Shown: positions 1 to 8,725 of the stretch, in pieces
Layout: each line of letters begins with the position of its first letter
Numbering within the stretch: the stretch's first letter is position 1
Source of the DNA: an uncultured Neisseriaceae bacterium
Lineage (GTDB): Bacteria > Pseudomonadota > Gammaproteobacteria > Burkholderiales > UBA11063
Direction of reading: 5' to 3'
DNA length: 10,524 bases
Assembly: GCA_903891375.1 (NCBI GenBank)
Contig: CAITEL010000003.1
Span: 1 to 10,524 of the forward strand
Notes under the pieces: generated by a model
Database searches by the model: none
What the model was told of the DNA's origin: nothing
The model's input: only the letters and a program-made list of their open reading frames with translations
Position numbers and translations under genes: made by a program

Positions 1-847
1 CAAGTATTGCAATCACTATTAATACAATCGCAACATATATAGAATTACTAATACTTTGATTAAATATAAGCCTTGCATAAAACACACCACTAACCGCAGC
101 AACAGCATTAACCAAAGTAAAAAAAACTGGCCCAACCTTATGAATAATGATAAATAATAATACATAACCAAAACTCGAAAGTATTATTTCTAATAATATT
201 AAACACGCATTAAAATCATTCAAAGCTAATGGGTAAAAATCATGTGTAGATAAAGTTAACGGTGTTATTATCATGCTTGACACCAATAACATCCAAAATG
301 AATAATTGAGCACATTACCCGCTAGTGGTTTATATCTTGAAACAAATACAAAACTAAAGGCATAACTTAATGGGATTAATAACGATATGTATAACCAAAT
401 ACTATGTAAACCAGATATTATGTTGATTTTTAGTGGTATAACAATTATTAAAATTCCGACAACACCAAGCAATACCAACATTAATCTACTTTTATTGAAT
501 TTTTCTTGATGAAAAAGTAGGGCTAGCAAATAAGCGAATAATGGTGTCACATTAGCCAGTATTGTAAGTATACCCGAATCAATATTTTTGGCAGAATAAT
601 ATATAATTAGATTCGGAATTACTATACCAAAAATACCACAGCCAACAGCATAACGTAATCCACCTTTTATAAACCGTAGATCACGACGTAGAACCTGAAT
701 AAGAAACAAACACAGTAATGGCCCAATAGATTGCCAAAAAGCATAGCCATTTGGCGCCACACCGTGACGCATTACATAACCAGCTATCGCATAACCACTT
801 GCCCAATCAATACCTAAAATAACTAGAAGTATTATTGGCGTTAGCAT
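1..847 (-). CDS. EamA/DMT-family membrane transporter (3' end cut by the window edge)
   Basis: The frame opens with ATG at 847 and stays open through 282 codons to position 1, so the C-terminus lies outside; EamA proteins are usually near 300 residues, so little is missing. The product is almost entirely hydrophobic, with about nine or ten membrane segments in two similar halves. The first half has the typical stretch AKNIDSGILTILANVTPLFA followed by a short charged loop (HQEKFNKSR). The second half has the matching segment around KVGPVFFTLVNAVAAVSG and ends at ISNSIYVAIVLIVIAIL. Two-repeat, ten-helix proteins of this type export metabolites, amino acids or drugs across the inner membrane; the substrate cannot be read from the sequence. 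The ATG directly follows the secA stop codon (TAAATG) with no clear Shine-Dalgarno sequence, suggesting translation coupled to secA. It was recognised by family pattern, not by similarity to one named transporter. Confidence 0.85.
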   Translation of the reverse strand, partial: MLTPIILLVILGIDWASGYAIAGYVMRHGVAPNGYAFWQSIGPLLCLFLIQVLRRDLRFIKGGLRYAVGCGIFGIVIPNLIIYYSAKNIDSGILTILANVTPLFAYLLALLFHQEKFNKSRLMLVLLGVVGILIIVIPLKINIISGLHSIWLYISLLIPLSYAFSFVFVSRYKPLAGNVLNYSFWMLLVSSMIITPLTLSTHDFYPLALNDFNACLILLEIILSSFGYVLLFIIIHKVGPVFFTLVNAVAAVSGVFYARLIFNQSISNSIYVAIVLIVIAIL

Positions 848-3769
848 TTAAGCAAGTTTACCATGACAGTGCTTGTATTTTTTACCACTACCGCATGGGC
901 AAAGCACATTACGTCCAACTGGTGCACGTTCCCTACTACTTTGGCTTTCACTCGATTGAGTGGCTTGATTTGGTGCAAAAATAGAACCAATCTCTTGATG
1001 TTGGTAATTCACTTGATTTTCTAACGCATGATCTTCTGTAGGAATATCATCCATACCTTGAATTTTAACGGTTAACAATACTCGTGCCGCCTCATATTTT
1101 ACGTTATCTAACATAATCGCAAATAGATTAAAGGATTCAGTTTGAAACTCTCGTTTTGGATCTTTTTGAGCATAACCACGCAAATGAATCCCTTGGCGTA
1201 AATTCTCCAATTGAGTTAAGTGATCACGCCAATAATAATCCATCTGCTGTAATAATATACCACGTTCGAATCGTGTGATTTGTAACTTGCCCACATCTCC
1301 TACTATTTCGTTAAAATGAGTGAGGAGTTCTTCTTTAGTTATATTTGGATTTTTAGCAACAAATTCAGTAAATGTTTCGTCTACATTTATTGAGTTTTGT
1401 GCACAAAAATCATCTAAAGATTCAAGATTCCATGCTGATTTATCTTGCGCAACTATATTCTCAATAAATTGTTTAACTTCTGTGTTTACTCGATTTGCAA
1501 ACATCATCATTTTATCGGTATACATTTTGTGCGCAATTTCAAGAATTTCAGTCTTAATATCCTCTTCGTTAATATTTGTGTTAGCAACCATTTTAGATTT
1601 TAAATCATAATTAATAAGGAATGTGTCCGTAAGCATTTTTTCAAACCCAGACACATCCCACATATCTTCAACCGATTTTGGAGGCATATATTCATCAAAT
1701 TTAAGCCCAACTACACCGTTAATTATAGCCACAGCTGTTTCTGATAAATCTTGGCTACTTAAAATTTCGTCACGTTGTTGATATATCACTCTACGTTGCT
1801 CATTTGACACATTATCGTAATCTAATAATTGTTTACGAATATCAAAGTTATGTCCCTCAACCTTTCTTTGTGCTGACTCAATTGAACGAGATAACCATTT
1901 ATGCTCAATCGATTCACCTTCTGCCATACCAAAGCGTTGCATCATACCACGCATACGTTCACCACCGAAGATTCTAAGTAATGGATCGTCTAGCGATAAG
2001 TAAAAACGACTAGAACCACCATCCCCTTGACGACCAGAACGACCACGTAACTGATTATCAATCCGCCGTGACTCATGTCTCTCAGTACCAATAATTGCCA
2101 AACCACCAGCATCAAGAACTTGTTTGTTGGCAATGCTCCACTTAAGCATAATATCCGTAATTTTATTTTCTTTTTCTAACTCAGAAAGTTTGGTATCAGC
2201 ACGCACCAATGCAATTTCTGGTTTAGGATTACCACCTAATATAATATCTGTTCCACGGCCTGCCATATTAGTTGCCACAGTGATTCCGCTTGGTCTACCT
2301 GCTTGCACAATAATATCGGCCTCACGAGCATGCTGCTTAGCATTTAACACCTCGTGTTTTAAGCCAGCTTTTGTTAATAATTGCGATAAAACCTCAGAAT
2401 TTTCAACTGATGTAGTACCCACCAAAACAGGTTGTCCATTTTTATGACAAACAGCAATATCTTTAACTACTGCATTATACTTATCCTGCAGGTTCATATA
2501 AATTTGATCGTTATGATCCTTTCTTACCATTGGTTTATTCGTCGGGATTACCACCGTTTCTAAAGCATAAATTTGTTGAAATTCATAAGCTTCAGTATCT
2601 GCAGTACCTGTCATCCCAGATAATTTTTTATACATTCTAAAGTAATTTTGAAAAGTAATAGATGCCATAGTTTGATTTTCACGTTGGATTTTTACATTTT
2701 CTTTAGCTTCAACTGCTTGATGTAACCCATCAGACCATCTACGTCCACTCATTAATCGACCCGTGAATTCATCTACAATTATAATTTCACCATCTTGAAC
2801 TACGTAATGTTGATCTCGCAAATACACATAATGTGCCTTTAATGAGGCTAATAAATGATGCATAAGACTAATATTGCTCGCATTATACAAGCTATCACCT
2901 TGTGCAATTAATCCCATTTGTGAAAGAATCTCTTCAACTTTAATGTGCCCAGCTTCTGATAAAATGACATTATGGTTTTTCTCATCAACCCAATAGTCCC
3001 CTTCCGTACTGTCTTCTTTTTCTTGTGCATTTAACTGACTCGGCACTTTATTTAATTTGAGATATAAATCTTCTGTACCTTCTGCTGGACCTGAGATAAT
3101 TAACGGCGTACGTGCCTCATCAATTAAAATAGAATCAACTTCATCAACAATTGCAAAACATAGAGGTCTTTGTACTTTGTCTTTAGCGTCAAAAACCATA
3201 TTATCTCTTAAATAATCAAAACCAAATTCGTTATTAGTTCCGTAAGTAATATCACAGCTATATGCGTGTTGTTTTTCTTCATGGTTCATATCTGGTAGGT
3301 TTATCCCTACACTTAAGCCTAAAAAGTTATATAATCTACCCATTTCAAGAGCATCACGCTTGGCTAAATAATCATTCACAGTAACCACATGCACACTATT
3401 GCCCGACAATGAATTTAAGTATGCTGATAACGTTGCAACCAATGTTTTACCTTCTCCCGTACGCATCTCTGCAATCTTACCATCATTTAAAACCATACCA
3501 CCAATTAACTGCACATCAAAATGGCGCATATTTAATACCCGTTTGCTTGCCTCACGACAAACCGCAAAACTCTCAGGCAAAATATCCTGTAAGGTTTCAC
3601 CTTTGCTAATTCTGGCTTTAAATTCATTTGATTTAGCTTGTAATTCCGCATCTGACAATTTAGAAATAGTTTCTTCAAAATTATTTATTTGACGGACGAC
3701 CTTAACATATCCTTTAAGTAGTCTATCATTACGTGTACCAAATATTTTATATAATGCTTGTTTTATCAT
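848..3769 (-). CDS. secA: Preprotein translocase ATPase SecA
   Basis: SecA is the cytosolic/peripheral membrane ATPase that drives unfolded preproteins through SecYEG. The 973 residues contain, in order: the N-terminal segment (GTRNDR), Walker A GEGKT at 105-109 in the conserved [18 protein letters not shown] at about 130-139, the Walker B/DEAD-like DEVD at 209-212 followed by SILIDEART, the preprotein cross-linking domain at about 222-370, [11 protein letters not shown] at 384-394, NBD2 with NMAGRGTDI at 501-509 and [20 protein letters not shown] at 561-580, and the helical scaffold with [15 protein letters not shown] at 857-871. The C-terminus has a zinc-binding SEC-C motif with C957, C959, C968 and H969, which in other bacteria contacts SecB and phospholipid. 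It is about 70 residues longer than E. coli SecA (901), mostly through an insert between about 755 and 825. The Shine-Dalgarno sequence is weak (AAAAAG) and sits in an AT-only hairpin. secA lies 20 bases after the hydrolase gene, not in its common ftsZ-lpxC-secM neighbourhood. Confidence 0.98.
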   Translation of the reverse strand: MIKQALYKIFGTRNDRLLKGYVKVVRQINNFEETISKLSDAELQAKSNEFKARISKGETLQDILPESFAVCREASKRVLNMRHFDVQLIGGMVLNDGKIAEMRTGEGKTLVATLSAYLNSLSGNSVHVVTVNDYLAKRDALEMGRLYNFLGLSVGINLPDMNHEEKQHAYSCDITYGTNNEFGFDYLRDNMVFDAKDKVQRPLCFAIVDEVDSILIDEARTPLIISGPAEGTEDLYLKLNKVPSQLNAQEKEDSTEGDYWVDEKNHNVILSEAGHIKVEEILSQMGLIAQGDSLYNASNISLMHHLLASLKAHYVYLRDQHYVVQDGEIIIVDEFTGRLMSGRRWSDGLHQAVEAKENVKIQRENQTMASITFQNYFRMYKKLSGMTGTADTEAYEFQQIYALETVVIPTNKPMVRKDHNDQIYMNLQDKYNAVVKDIAVCHKNGQPVLVGTTSVENSEVLSQLLTKAGLKHEVLNAKQHAREADIIVQAGRPSGITVATNMAGRGTDIILGGNPKPEIALVRADTKLSELEKENKITDIMLKWSIANKQVLDAGGLAIIGTERHESRRIDNQLRGRSGRQGDGGSSRFYLSLDDPLLRIFGGERMRGMMQRFGMAEGESIEHKWLSRSIESAQRKVEGHNFDIRKQLLDYDNVSNEQRRVIYQQRDEILSSQDLSETAVAIINGVVGLKFDEYMPPKSVEDMWDVSGFEKMLTDTFLINYDLKSKMVANTNINEEDIKTEILEIAHKMYTDKMMMFANRVNTEVKQFIENIVAQDKSAWNLESLDDFCAQNSINVDETFTEFVAKNPNITKEELLTHFNEIVGDVGKLQITRFERGILLQQMDYYWRDHLTQLENLRQGIHLRGYAQKDPKREFQTESFNLFAIMLDNVKYEAARVLLTVKIQGMDDIPTEDHALENQVNYQHQEIGSIFAPNQATQSSESQSSRERAPVGRNVLCPCGSGKKYKHCHGKLA

Positions 3770-3770
3770 T

Positions 3771-3788
3771 ATTTTAACTTTTTAAAAT
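3771..3788 (-). other. Small AT-only hairpin over the secA ribosome binding site
   Basis: On the minus strand the short spacer between the hydrolase stop and the secA ATG reads ATTTTAA-AAAG-TTAAAAT, a perfect 7-bp inverted repeat with a 4-base loop ending one base before the start codon. The only purine-rich stretch able to act as a Shine-Dalgarno sequence (AAAAAG) is partly in the stem and partly in the loop. All pairs are A-U, so stability is low. It could modulate secA translation, or be chance in AT-rich DNA. Confidence 0.25.
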
Positions 3789-3789
3789 T

Positions 3790-4617
3790 TCATTTATTGA
3801 GAGCGTGTTGTTTACTAAATTGAATGATATCACCAGCAACTCGCACTGGATCATTATGAATTAGGAAATGCCCACCATTATTATATTCAAGAAGAAATGC
3901 GTTTGATATATTGTCTAACATAAATTTTTGCGCATCTTTAGTGACAACTAAATCATTTTCTGCCCATAACATTAAAACTGGAATCGTTATACCTTGTAGT
4001 TGAGTCTCACTAATACCACCCCACATAACGATTAAAGCATCTTGAAAATCTTTAGCATGTTGCGTAAAACGGTAATTATAATTAGAAAAATTTAAAGCAT
4101 TTGCTTTAACGTAATCATTCTCACTTAAATCAATATCTTTAGAAAAGAAAAAATAGTATAATTTTTTTCTAAACTCATCTTTTGTATACATGCCAGCCGT
4201 AGCCATAAACATCATAAAATCCATATTGACATAATAATTACTTGGAACCGTTGCCATTAATATCAAACCACGTAACTTTTTTTGATTAGCACAAGCTAAC
4301 TCTTGTGTAACTGTACCACCCATTGACCAGCCGAGTACCCATGGTTTATCTATATCCAATGCATCAATAAAATCATTAACATCATCAGCTAAACCACGTG
4401 CACTGTCAATATTAGTTGAGTGACTTAGTCCAATATTACGATTATCCACCAAATATACCGTATGGTTTTGGGCTAACTCATGAATAAACAGCCGATTCCA
4501 ATGAAACAAGGTACCAGAATAACCTACAATCAAAATCATTGGTTCACCAGCACCAAGTTTTACATAACCAACAGCACCAGAACGAGTATCAATTGTTTGA
4601 TAAAGCAAATTTGTCAT
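3790..4617 (-). CDS. Alpha/beta hydrolase
   Basis: The 275-residue protein has the alpha/beta-hydrolase fold order. An early strand and turn (MILIVGYSGTLFHW, about 27-40) stands at the oxyanion-hole position, followed by VYLVDNRNIGLS at 54-65. The nucleophile elbow is GWSMGG with Ser98. The late acid is probably Asp222 in WAENDLVV, and the catalytic His250 lies in NGGHFLIHNDP. All three triad members are therefore present. The length is normal for small soluble esterases, lipases, thioesterases and C-C hydrolases; no signal peptide or lipid anchor is visible, so it should be cytosolic. The substrate cannot be read from the sequence. The gene starts 4 bases after an acyl-CoA-binding protein gene with no strong Shine-Dalgarno sequence of its own, so it is probably translationally coupled. 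Acyl-CoA or lipid ester hydrolysis is a reasonable but unproven idea. The spacer to secA is 20 bases. Confidence 0.9.
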   Translation of the reverse strand: MTNLLYQTIDTRSGAVGYVKLGAGEPMILIVGYSGTLFHWNRLFIHELAQNHTVYLVDNRNIGLSHSTNIDSARGLADDVNDFIDALDIDKPWVLGWSMGGTVTQELACANQKKLRGLILMATVPSNYYVNMDFMMFMATAGMYTKDEFRKKLYYFFFSKDIDLSENDYVKANALNFSNYNYRFTQHAKDFQDALIVMWGGISETQLQGITIPVLMLWAENDLVVTKDAQKFMLDNISNAFLLEYNNGGHFLIHNDPVRVAGDIIQFSKQHALNK

Positions 4618-4621
4618 ATGT

Positions 4622-4879
4622 TTATTCTGGAAATACTTTTAAATAACCATCCATTGCTTTTTCTTTTGTCATGCCTTTAATTGCATTCCATGCCTGCCAT
4701 TTAGCACGTTCTACCATATTGATTATTGATGGGCATTCACCCACGATATCACCTTCTGTCACTTGTTTATAGAAAGCATATAACTTCAGTTTTTGAGCAT
4801 TATTAGGTGAGAAATTAATTGTTGATTCTCTAACTGCTTTAACCATAGTATCAAAACGATTTTGTAAATTTTCATCCAT
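4622..4879 (-). CDS. Acyl-CoA-binding protein (ACBP family)
   Basis: This 85-residue protein matches the small single-domain ACBP family (usually 85-90 residues), a four-helix bundle that binds long-chain acyl-CoA esters in the cytosol and acts as their carrier or pool former. The signature is clear. LYAFYKQVTEGD at 33-44 matches the family YKQATxGD element and gives Tyr34, Tyr37 and Lys38. AKWQAWNAIKGMTKEKAM at 59-76 matches the AKWDAWxxLKGxSKEDAM element and gives Lys60. Tyr79 stands at the last conserved tyrosine. These positions correspond to bovine ACBP Tyr28, Tyr31, Lys32, Lys54 and Tyr73, which contact the CoA and acyl chain. ACBP is near-universal in eukaryotes but patchy in bacteria. 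The start has a fair Shine-Dalgarno sequence (AAAAGG, 10 bases upstream). It follows ihfA by 21 bases and precedes the hydrolase by 4, which suggests a joint acyl-CoA/lipid role. Confidence 0.93.
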   Translation of the reverse strand: MDENLQNRFDTMVKAVRESTINFSPNNAQKLKLYAFYKQVTEGDIVGECPSIINMVERAKWQAWNAIKGMTKEKAMDGYLKVFPE

Positions 4880-4900
4880 TTAATTTAAGCCTTTTATATA

Positions 4901-5194
4901 TTATTTACTTTGTTGGTCACGTATTGCTAATTTTAAAATATTACTTGGGCGAAACGATACCACCCTACGTGCGGAAATAGGGAACTCTTCTCCAGTTTTA
5001 GGGTTACGCCCAACTCGAGCTTTTTTAATTCTTAACATGAAGTTCCCGAAACCCGGAACTTTAACTTCATCCCCCTTTTCTAAGCTAGTACTAATTATAG
5101 AAAAAAAATCCTCTATAAACTTGGAAGCATCAGCACGTTTAAACTCAGACTCGTTCATTACAAGTTGCACTAACTCGTTTTTAGTTATTGTCAT
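4901..5194 (-). CDS. ihfA: Integration host factor subunit alpha
   Basis: The 97-residue protein belongs to the HU/IHF family. IHF is a heterodimer (IhfA/IhfB) that bends DNA sharply at specific sites and takes part in replication, recombination and transcription control. The flexible beta arm carries GRNPKTGEEFPISARRVVSFRPS at about 62-84, which includes the Pro that intercalates into DNA. GDEVKVPGFGNF precedes it. The ISARRVVSFRPS form and the position directly after pheT favour IhfA over HU or IhfB; E. coli IhfA is 99 residues and also follows pheT. The ATG overlaps the pheT stop by one base (TAATG) and has a strong Shine-Dalgarno sequence (GAGGAGA) about 7 bases upstream inside pheT, so it is translated from the pheST message. 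In E. coli ihfA also has its own promoter within pheT; none was identified here. Confidence 0.95.
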   Translation of the reverse strand: MTITKNELVQLVMNESEFKRADASKFIEDFFSIISTSLEKGDEVKVPGFGNFMLRIKKARVGRNPKTGEEFPISARRVVSFRPSNILKLAIRDQQSK

Positions 5195-7572
5195 TATATA
5201 TCTCCTCTTAGTTTTATGTTGAATTGTTCTACACTATTTTTAATTACCTGATTAACTTTTACTTCGATTTCTTCATCTGTCAATGTTTTATCCGCCTGAA
5301 AAATTAGTTTAATTGCTATACTTTTTTTACCTTCACCTAGGTGAGAACCTTTGTAGATATCAAAAACAACTACATCTCTTAAATCATCAATGTTACACGA
5401 TTTAATATAATTAATCATTAACCCTACGCTTAAGCTCGAATCAGTAATAAATGCTAAATCTCGAGTAACTTTTTGATATTTACTAATTGGTTGAAACGAA
5501 AAAACAATATCATGTTCAGTTAAAGCATTGATGTCGAGTTCAAACATATAAGGTAATGAATCTAAGCCAAGTGTTTGTCCTACAAGCGGATGTAACTGCC
5601 CCATAATACCAATTTCTTTACCGCAAGCATATATTTTAGCACATCTACCACTATGTAAAAATTGATAATCGGCACATGCCACAAATTTTATTTCACTCGT
5701 ATTATTTAATAGGATTTCCACTTCTGATTTAATATCATAGAAATCAACCTCACAACGTTGGTTACTCCAATTAATTTGATCACGATTACCATATAATAAT
5801 CCAGCGATTTTTAATGGTTGTGCATTCTCGTCTTCAGAATAAAAAACACGTGCCAATTCAAATAATTTTATTGACTCAGCACCACGATTAATATTGTTTT
5901 GCATCGTACGAACCAATCCAGCAAATAAAGTAGAACGCATAACCGATAATCCAGCAATAGGATTTTTTAAGCTTACTACCACACCTTCCGGTGATTGAAA
6001 TATTTTAGCGTAAGTGTCTTCAATAAAAGCATAACTAATTATTTCATTATAACCTCTAGAGACCAAGCTTGATTTTATTTTATTGATTCTAGTTTGTAAT
6101 GGATTAACTGCATCCATAGTATAATTAACTACAGGTAACACTGCAGGTATATTATCATACCCATAAACACGGGCTACTTCTTCAATGACATCTTCTTTGA
6201 TTGCTATATCAAATCTAAAACTCGGCGGAGTAACGTCCAGCATAACCTTATCTTGTTTTACTATGTTAAATTCTAGTTTTGTTAAAATTGCGGTGATTTC
6301 TTCATCACTTAATTTTATACCAATCAAAGCTTCAAATTCGCTAAACTTAACTTTAATTGATGGCTTTTGCTCTTCATTTATGTGAGAAACAGACACAGTC
6401 TGACCAGCTTCGCCACCTAAGTATTGAATTATTAACTGTGTAGCATAACGTAATGCTTTTTCTTGTATTTTAGTGTCAACACCACGCTCAAAACGATATG
6501 CCGCATCCGAACTCACAACATATTTTTTTGTCTTACCAGCTATAACATCTGGCTTAAAAAAAGCACTCTCAAGCACCACCGATGTAGTATCAACGCAAAC
6601 ACCTGAGTCTAAACCACCCATTACACCAGCAATCGCCACCACATGATTATCTTCACCACAAATCACCAAAGTATCTGTGGTAAGAGTCACAACTGTACCA
6701 TCTAACACCTTTAATGTTTCATTCTCATTAGCAAATCTAACACGTACGCTATCACCAATTTTTTCGTAATCAAAAGTATGTAGCGGTTGCCCCAATTCTA
6801 ACATTACATAACTAACAATATCAACTAACGGTGACACACTTCTATACCCACTGCGTAAGATCCGTTTGATAATAAAATCTGGTAGTTTTACTTTATTATT
6901 AATATTTTTAATTATTACCCCAACATAATTTGGGCATGCTTCTGCAACATCAACATTTACTTTGATTTTATCTGATATTGTAGTTTTTAAAATATAATCA
7001 TCACTATACTTATAAGTATAGTCTGTAAGTGAAGATATTTCACGTAGTAATCCCCTAATAGATAAACAATCTCCACGATTAGGTGTAATTTTTAATTCTA
7101 TTATTTTATCATCTAAACTCAAATAATCACGAATCGACAAGCCAACAGGTGCATCTTGTGGTAATAAAAGTAAACCATCAACACCATTTGGCATGGCGAT
7201 TTCATCACCACTACACAACATACCAAATGAAGTAACGCCTCGCATTTTTCTTTCAGCAATAACCAATCCATCGGGTAATACTGCACCAATAATTGCACAT
7301 GGAACTTTCACTCCAACTTCCACATTGGATGCACCACACACAATAGATAATAGCTCATTATTGCCGACATTTACTTTACATAAATTTAATTTATCTGCAT
7401 TTGGATGTCTTTCACATTCAACAACCTCCGCAACAATGATTCCACTAAAATACGGAGCAACAGGTTCTATGCCCTCTATTTCAATACCCGCTCCAGTTAG
7501 TTTATCAAAAACAAAGTCCCAATTTGGCTTATCAATAAAGTATTCTTCTAACCAACTTAATGCAATCTTCAT
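5194..7572 (-). CDS. pheT: Phenylalanine-tRNA ligase beta subunit
   Basis: PheT is the beta subunit of the (alpha-beta)2 phenylalanyl-tRNA synthetase; it binds tRNA-Phe and edits mischarged Tyr-tRNA. The 792 residues match the usual bacterial length of about 795. Visible in order: the N-terminal B1 region (MKIALSWLEEY), the EMAP/OB-type tRNA-binding domain at about 40-150 (HPNADKLNLCKV at 56-67, GMLCSGDE at 117-124), KITPNRGDCLSIRG at 161-174, the B3/B4 editing domain at about 210-375 (SPLVDIVSYVMLELGQPLH at 247-265, AGVMGG at 315-320, SDAAYRFERGVD at 355-366), the B5 domain at about 405-475 (RFDIAIKEDVIEEVARVYGY), the catalytic-like core (LKNPIAGLSVMRSTLF, FELARVFY) and the C-terminal ferredoxin-like anticodon-binding domain from about 697 (SKYQKVTRDLAFI). 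The ATG overlaps the pheS stop (ATGA) and has a GAGG Shine-Dalgarno sequence 7 bases upstream, typical of coupled equal-ratio synthesis. Confidence 0.98.
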   Translation of the reverse strand: MKIALSWLEEYFIDKPNWDFVFDKLTGAGIEIEGIEPVAPYFSGIIVAEVVECERHPNADKLNLCKVNVGNNELLSIVCGASNVEVGVKVPCAIIGAVLPDGLVIAERKMRGVTSFGMLCSGDEIAMPNGVDGLLLLPQDAPVGLSIRDYLSLDDKIIELKITPNRGDCLSIRGLLREISSLTDYTYKYSDDYILKTTISDKIKVNVDVAEACPNYVGVIIKNINNKVKLPDFIIKRILRSGYRSVSPLVDIVSYVMLELGQPLHTFDYEKIGDSVRVRFANENETLKVLDGTVVTLTTDTLVICGEDNHVVAIAGVMGGLDSGVCVDTTSVVLESAFFKPDVIAGKTKKYVVSSDAAYRFERGVDTKIQEKALRYATQLIIQYLGGEAGQTVSVSHINEEQKPSIKVKFSEFEALIGIKLSDEEITAILTKLEFNIVKQDKVMLDVTPPSFRFDIAIKEDVIEEVARVYGYDNIPAVLPVVNYTMDAVNPLQTRINKIKSSLVSRGYNEIISYAFIEDTYAKIFQSPEGVVVSLKNPIAGLSVMRSTLFAGLVRTMQNNINRGAESIKLFELARVFYSEDENAQPLKIAGLLYGNRDQINWSNQRCEVDFYDIKSEVEILLNNTSEIKFVACADYQFLHSGRCAKIYACGKEIGIMGQLHPLVGQTLGLDSLPYMFELDINALTEHDIVFSFQPISKYQKVTRDLAFITDSSLSVGLMINYIKSCNIDDLRDVVVFDIYKGSHLGEGKKSIAIKLIFQADKTLTDEEIEVKVNQVIKNSVEQFNIKLRGDI

Positions 7573-8576
7573 AACGATACCTCATTAACACCCTTGAACT
7601 GCGTTAAAAAATCTAAATCATTTTCAAACATTAAGCGTAAATCATTAATTCCATATTTAAGCATAGTAAATCTATCAATTCCGATACCAAATGCGAACCC
7701 TCTATACACTCCTGTATCTATATTCATATTTTTTAAAACCTGTGGGTGTACCATACCACAGCCTAATACCTCCAGCCACTTACCATTAGCCGACAATATA
7801 TCTACTTCTGCTGATGGCTCAGTAAAAGGGAAAAATGATGCCCGAAAACGAATTTGTAAGTCTTCTTTAGCAAAAAATAATTTCAGAAATTGGATGATTA
7901 CACCTTTCAAATTAGCCAAGCTAATCCCTTTATCAATCCATAATCCTTCTAACTGATGAAACATCGGTGAATGTGTTGCATCCATATCTACTCGATACAC
8001 TCGACCTGGTGCAATAACTTTAATTGGTGGGGTTTTATTTTCTGCATAACGAACCTGAATTGGTGAGGTATGTGTACGTAAAACTTTAGAGTTTTTAGTA
8101 TAAAACGTATCTTGCATTGCTCGTGCTGGATGATTCTCAGGCATATTTAATGCCATAAAATTGTAATAATCACTTTCAATTTCTGGCCCATCCGCAATAT
8201 CAAAACCTAAACCAGCAAAAATATTTAACATTCGGGTAAGCGCAATTGATACTGGATGCAGTGAACCTGATTTTGCACTTCTACCAGCTAAAGTTACATC
8301 AATTGTCTCTGACGCAAGTTTTTCTTTAATTTCGTTAGCTAAAATTATTTCTTTTTGATTATTTAATGCTGTTTCAAAACGTACCTTAATTTGGTTAACC
8401 TTTGCCCCAAATTCCTTTTTTTCTTCAACTGGTAAGTTTTTCAGCTCTTGCATAAATGCAGTAATTACGCCAGATTTCCCAATGTATTTTGATTTTAATT
8501 GCTCTAGTTCTTGAATGGATAATGTTTGATGTAGTGCGTCTAGCACTTCTGTTAAGACTAAGTTTAAATTGTCCAC
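7569..8576 (-). CDS. pheS: Phenylalanine-tRNA ligase alpha subunit
   Basis: PheS is the catalytic alpha subunit of phenylalanyl-tRNA synthetase, a class II enzyme that makes Phe-AMP and charges tRNA-Phe. I chose the GTG at 8576 (335 residues) over the ATG at 8591 (340). GTG has a good Shine-Dalgarno sequence (GAGGG, 8 bases upstream), while nothing like one precedes the ATG. Starting at GTG also puts YIGKSG at the same distance from the start as YLGKKG in E. coli PheS. With that numbering, the N-terminal coiled-coil tRNA-binding region covers about 1-90. Class II motif 2 is at 190-211 (PGRVYR, MFHQLEG), the Phe-pocket segment FPFTEPS at 249-255, KWLEVLGCGMVHP at 266-278 and motif 3 at 293-314 (GFAFGIGIDR). 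The C-terminus has a short extra tail (GVNEVSL) beyond the usual QFK end. The stop overlaps the pheT start by four bases. Confidence 0.96.
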   Translation of the reverse strand: MDNLNLVLTEVLDALHQTLSIQELEQLKSKYIGKSGVITAFMQELKNLPVEEKKEFGAKVNQIKVRFETALNNQKEIILANEIKEKLASETIDVTLAGRSAKSGSLHPVSIALTRMLNIFAGLGFDIADGPEIESDYYNFMALNMPENHPARAMQDTFYTKNSKVLRTHTSPIQVRYAENKTPPIKVIAPGRVYRVDMDATHSPMFHQLEGLWIDKGISLANLKGVIIQFLKLFFAKEDLQIRFRASFFPFTEPSAEVDILSANGKWLEVLGCGMVHPQVLKNMNIDTGVYRGFAFGIGIDRFTMLKYGINDLRLMFENDLDFLTQFKGVNEVSL

Positions 8577-8584
8577 ACTTAGAA

Positions 8585-8589
8585 CCCTC
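8585..8589 (-). promoter_or_regulatory. Shine-Dalgarno sequence favouring the GTG start of pheS
   Basis: The minus strand reads GAGGG, then 8 bases, then GTG (8576-8574). The first G of this element is the third base of the alternative ATG at 8591-8589. That ATG itself is preceded by AATTAACT, with no anti-16S match. This supports initiation at GTG. Confidence 0.55.
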
Positions 8590-8623
8590 ATAGTTAATTG
8601 TATATTTTTATGCGTTGGAATAA

Positions 8624-8655
8624 AAACGGCGACACATAAAAATCTGTCGCCGTTT
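8624..8655 (-). terminator. Intrinsic terminator/attenuator between rplT and pheS
   Basis: A perfect 11-bp inverted repeat (AAACGGCGACA, 10-base loop, TGTCGCCGTTT) is followed on the minus strand by further Ts, giving a run of five T after GCCG. It is the most GC-rich element in an otherwise very AT-rich spacer, so it is almost certainly a real intrinsic terminator. It reads in the direction of rplT and lies 33 bases before the pheS ATG. In E. coli the same position carries the pheST attenuator controlled by the PheM leader peptide. Here no Phe-rich leader peptide with a ribosome binding site precedes it. The element may therefore simply end or reduce rpmI-rplT transcription, or work by another switch. 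Confidence 0.8.
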
Positions 8656-8686
8656 AAATTACACTACCGCTTAGTAGTTACGTATG

Positions 8687-8725
8687 AACTTAATATTAAT
8701 TCAATTTATGAAATTAAATTAAGTT
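8687..8725 (-). other. Long AU-rich hairpin starting at the rplT stop codon
   Basis: On the minus strand, starting in the rplT TAA, there is an inverted repeat of 8 plus 6 base pairs (AACTTAAT/ATTAAGTT and TTAATT/AATTAA) with one bulged base and a 10-base loop. Further on, 8663-8678 can form a 5-bp hairpin (ACTAC/GTAGT). These precede the GC-rich terminator. The AU hairpin may protect or process the rplT 3' end, or form one state of a pheS leader switch. The pairing is seen; the function is inference. Confidence 0.35.

Noticed and set aside
1320..7956. Plus-strand open frames of 60-130 codons (for example 1320-1610, 2124-2447, 7193-7588, 7594-7956)
   Set aside because: All lie opposite strongly conserved minus-strand genes (secA, pheT, pheS) and their translations show no family motifs; they are shadow frames.
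8608..8637. A nine-codon frame on the minus strand (M-C-R-R-F-Y-S-N-A) as a PheM-like leader peptide
   Set aside because: It starts in the terminator loop, has no Shine-Dalgarno sequence and only one Phe codon, and would be translated after the terminator rather than before it.
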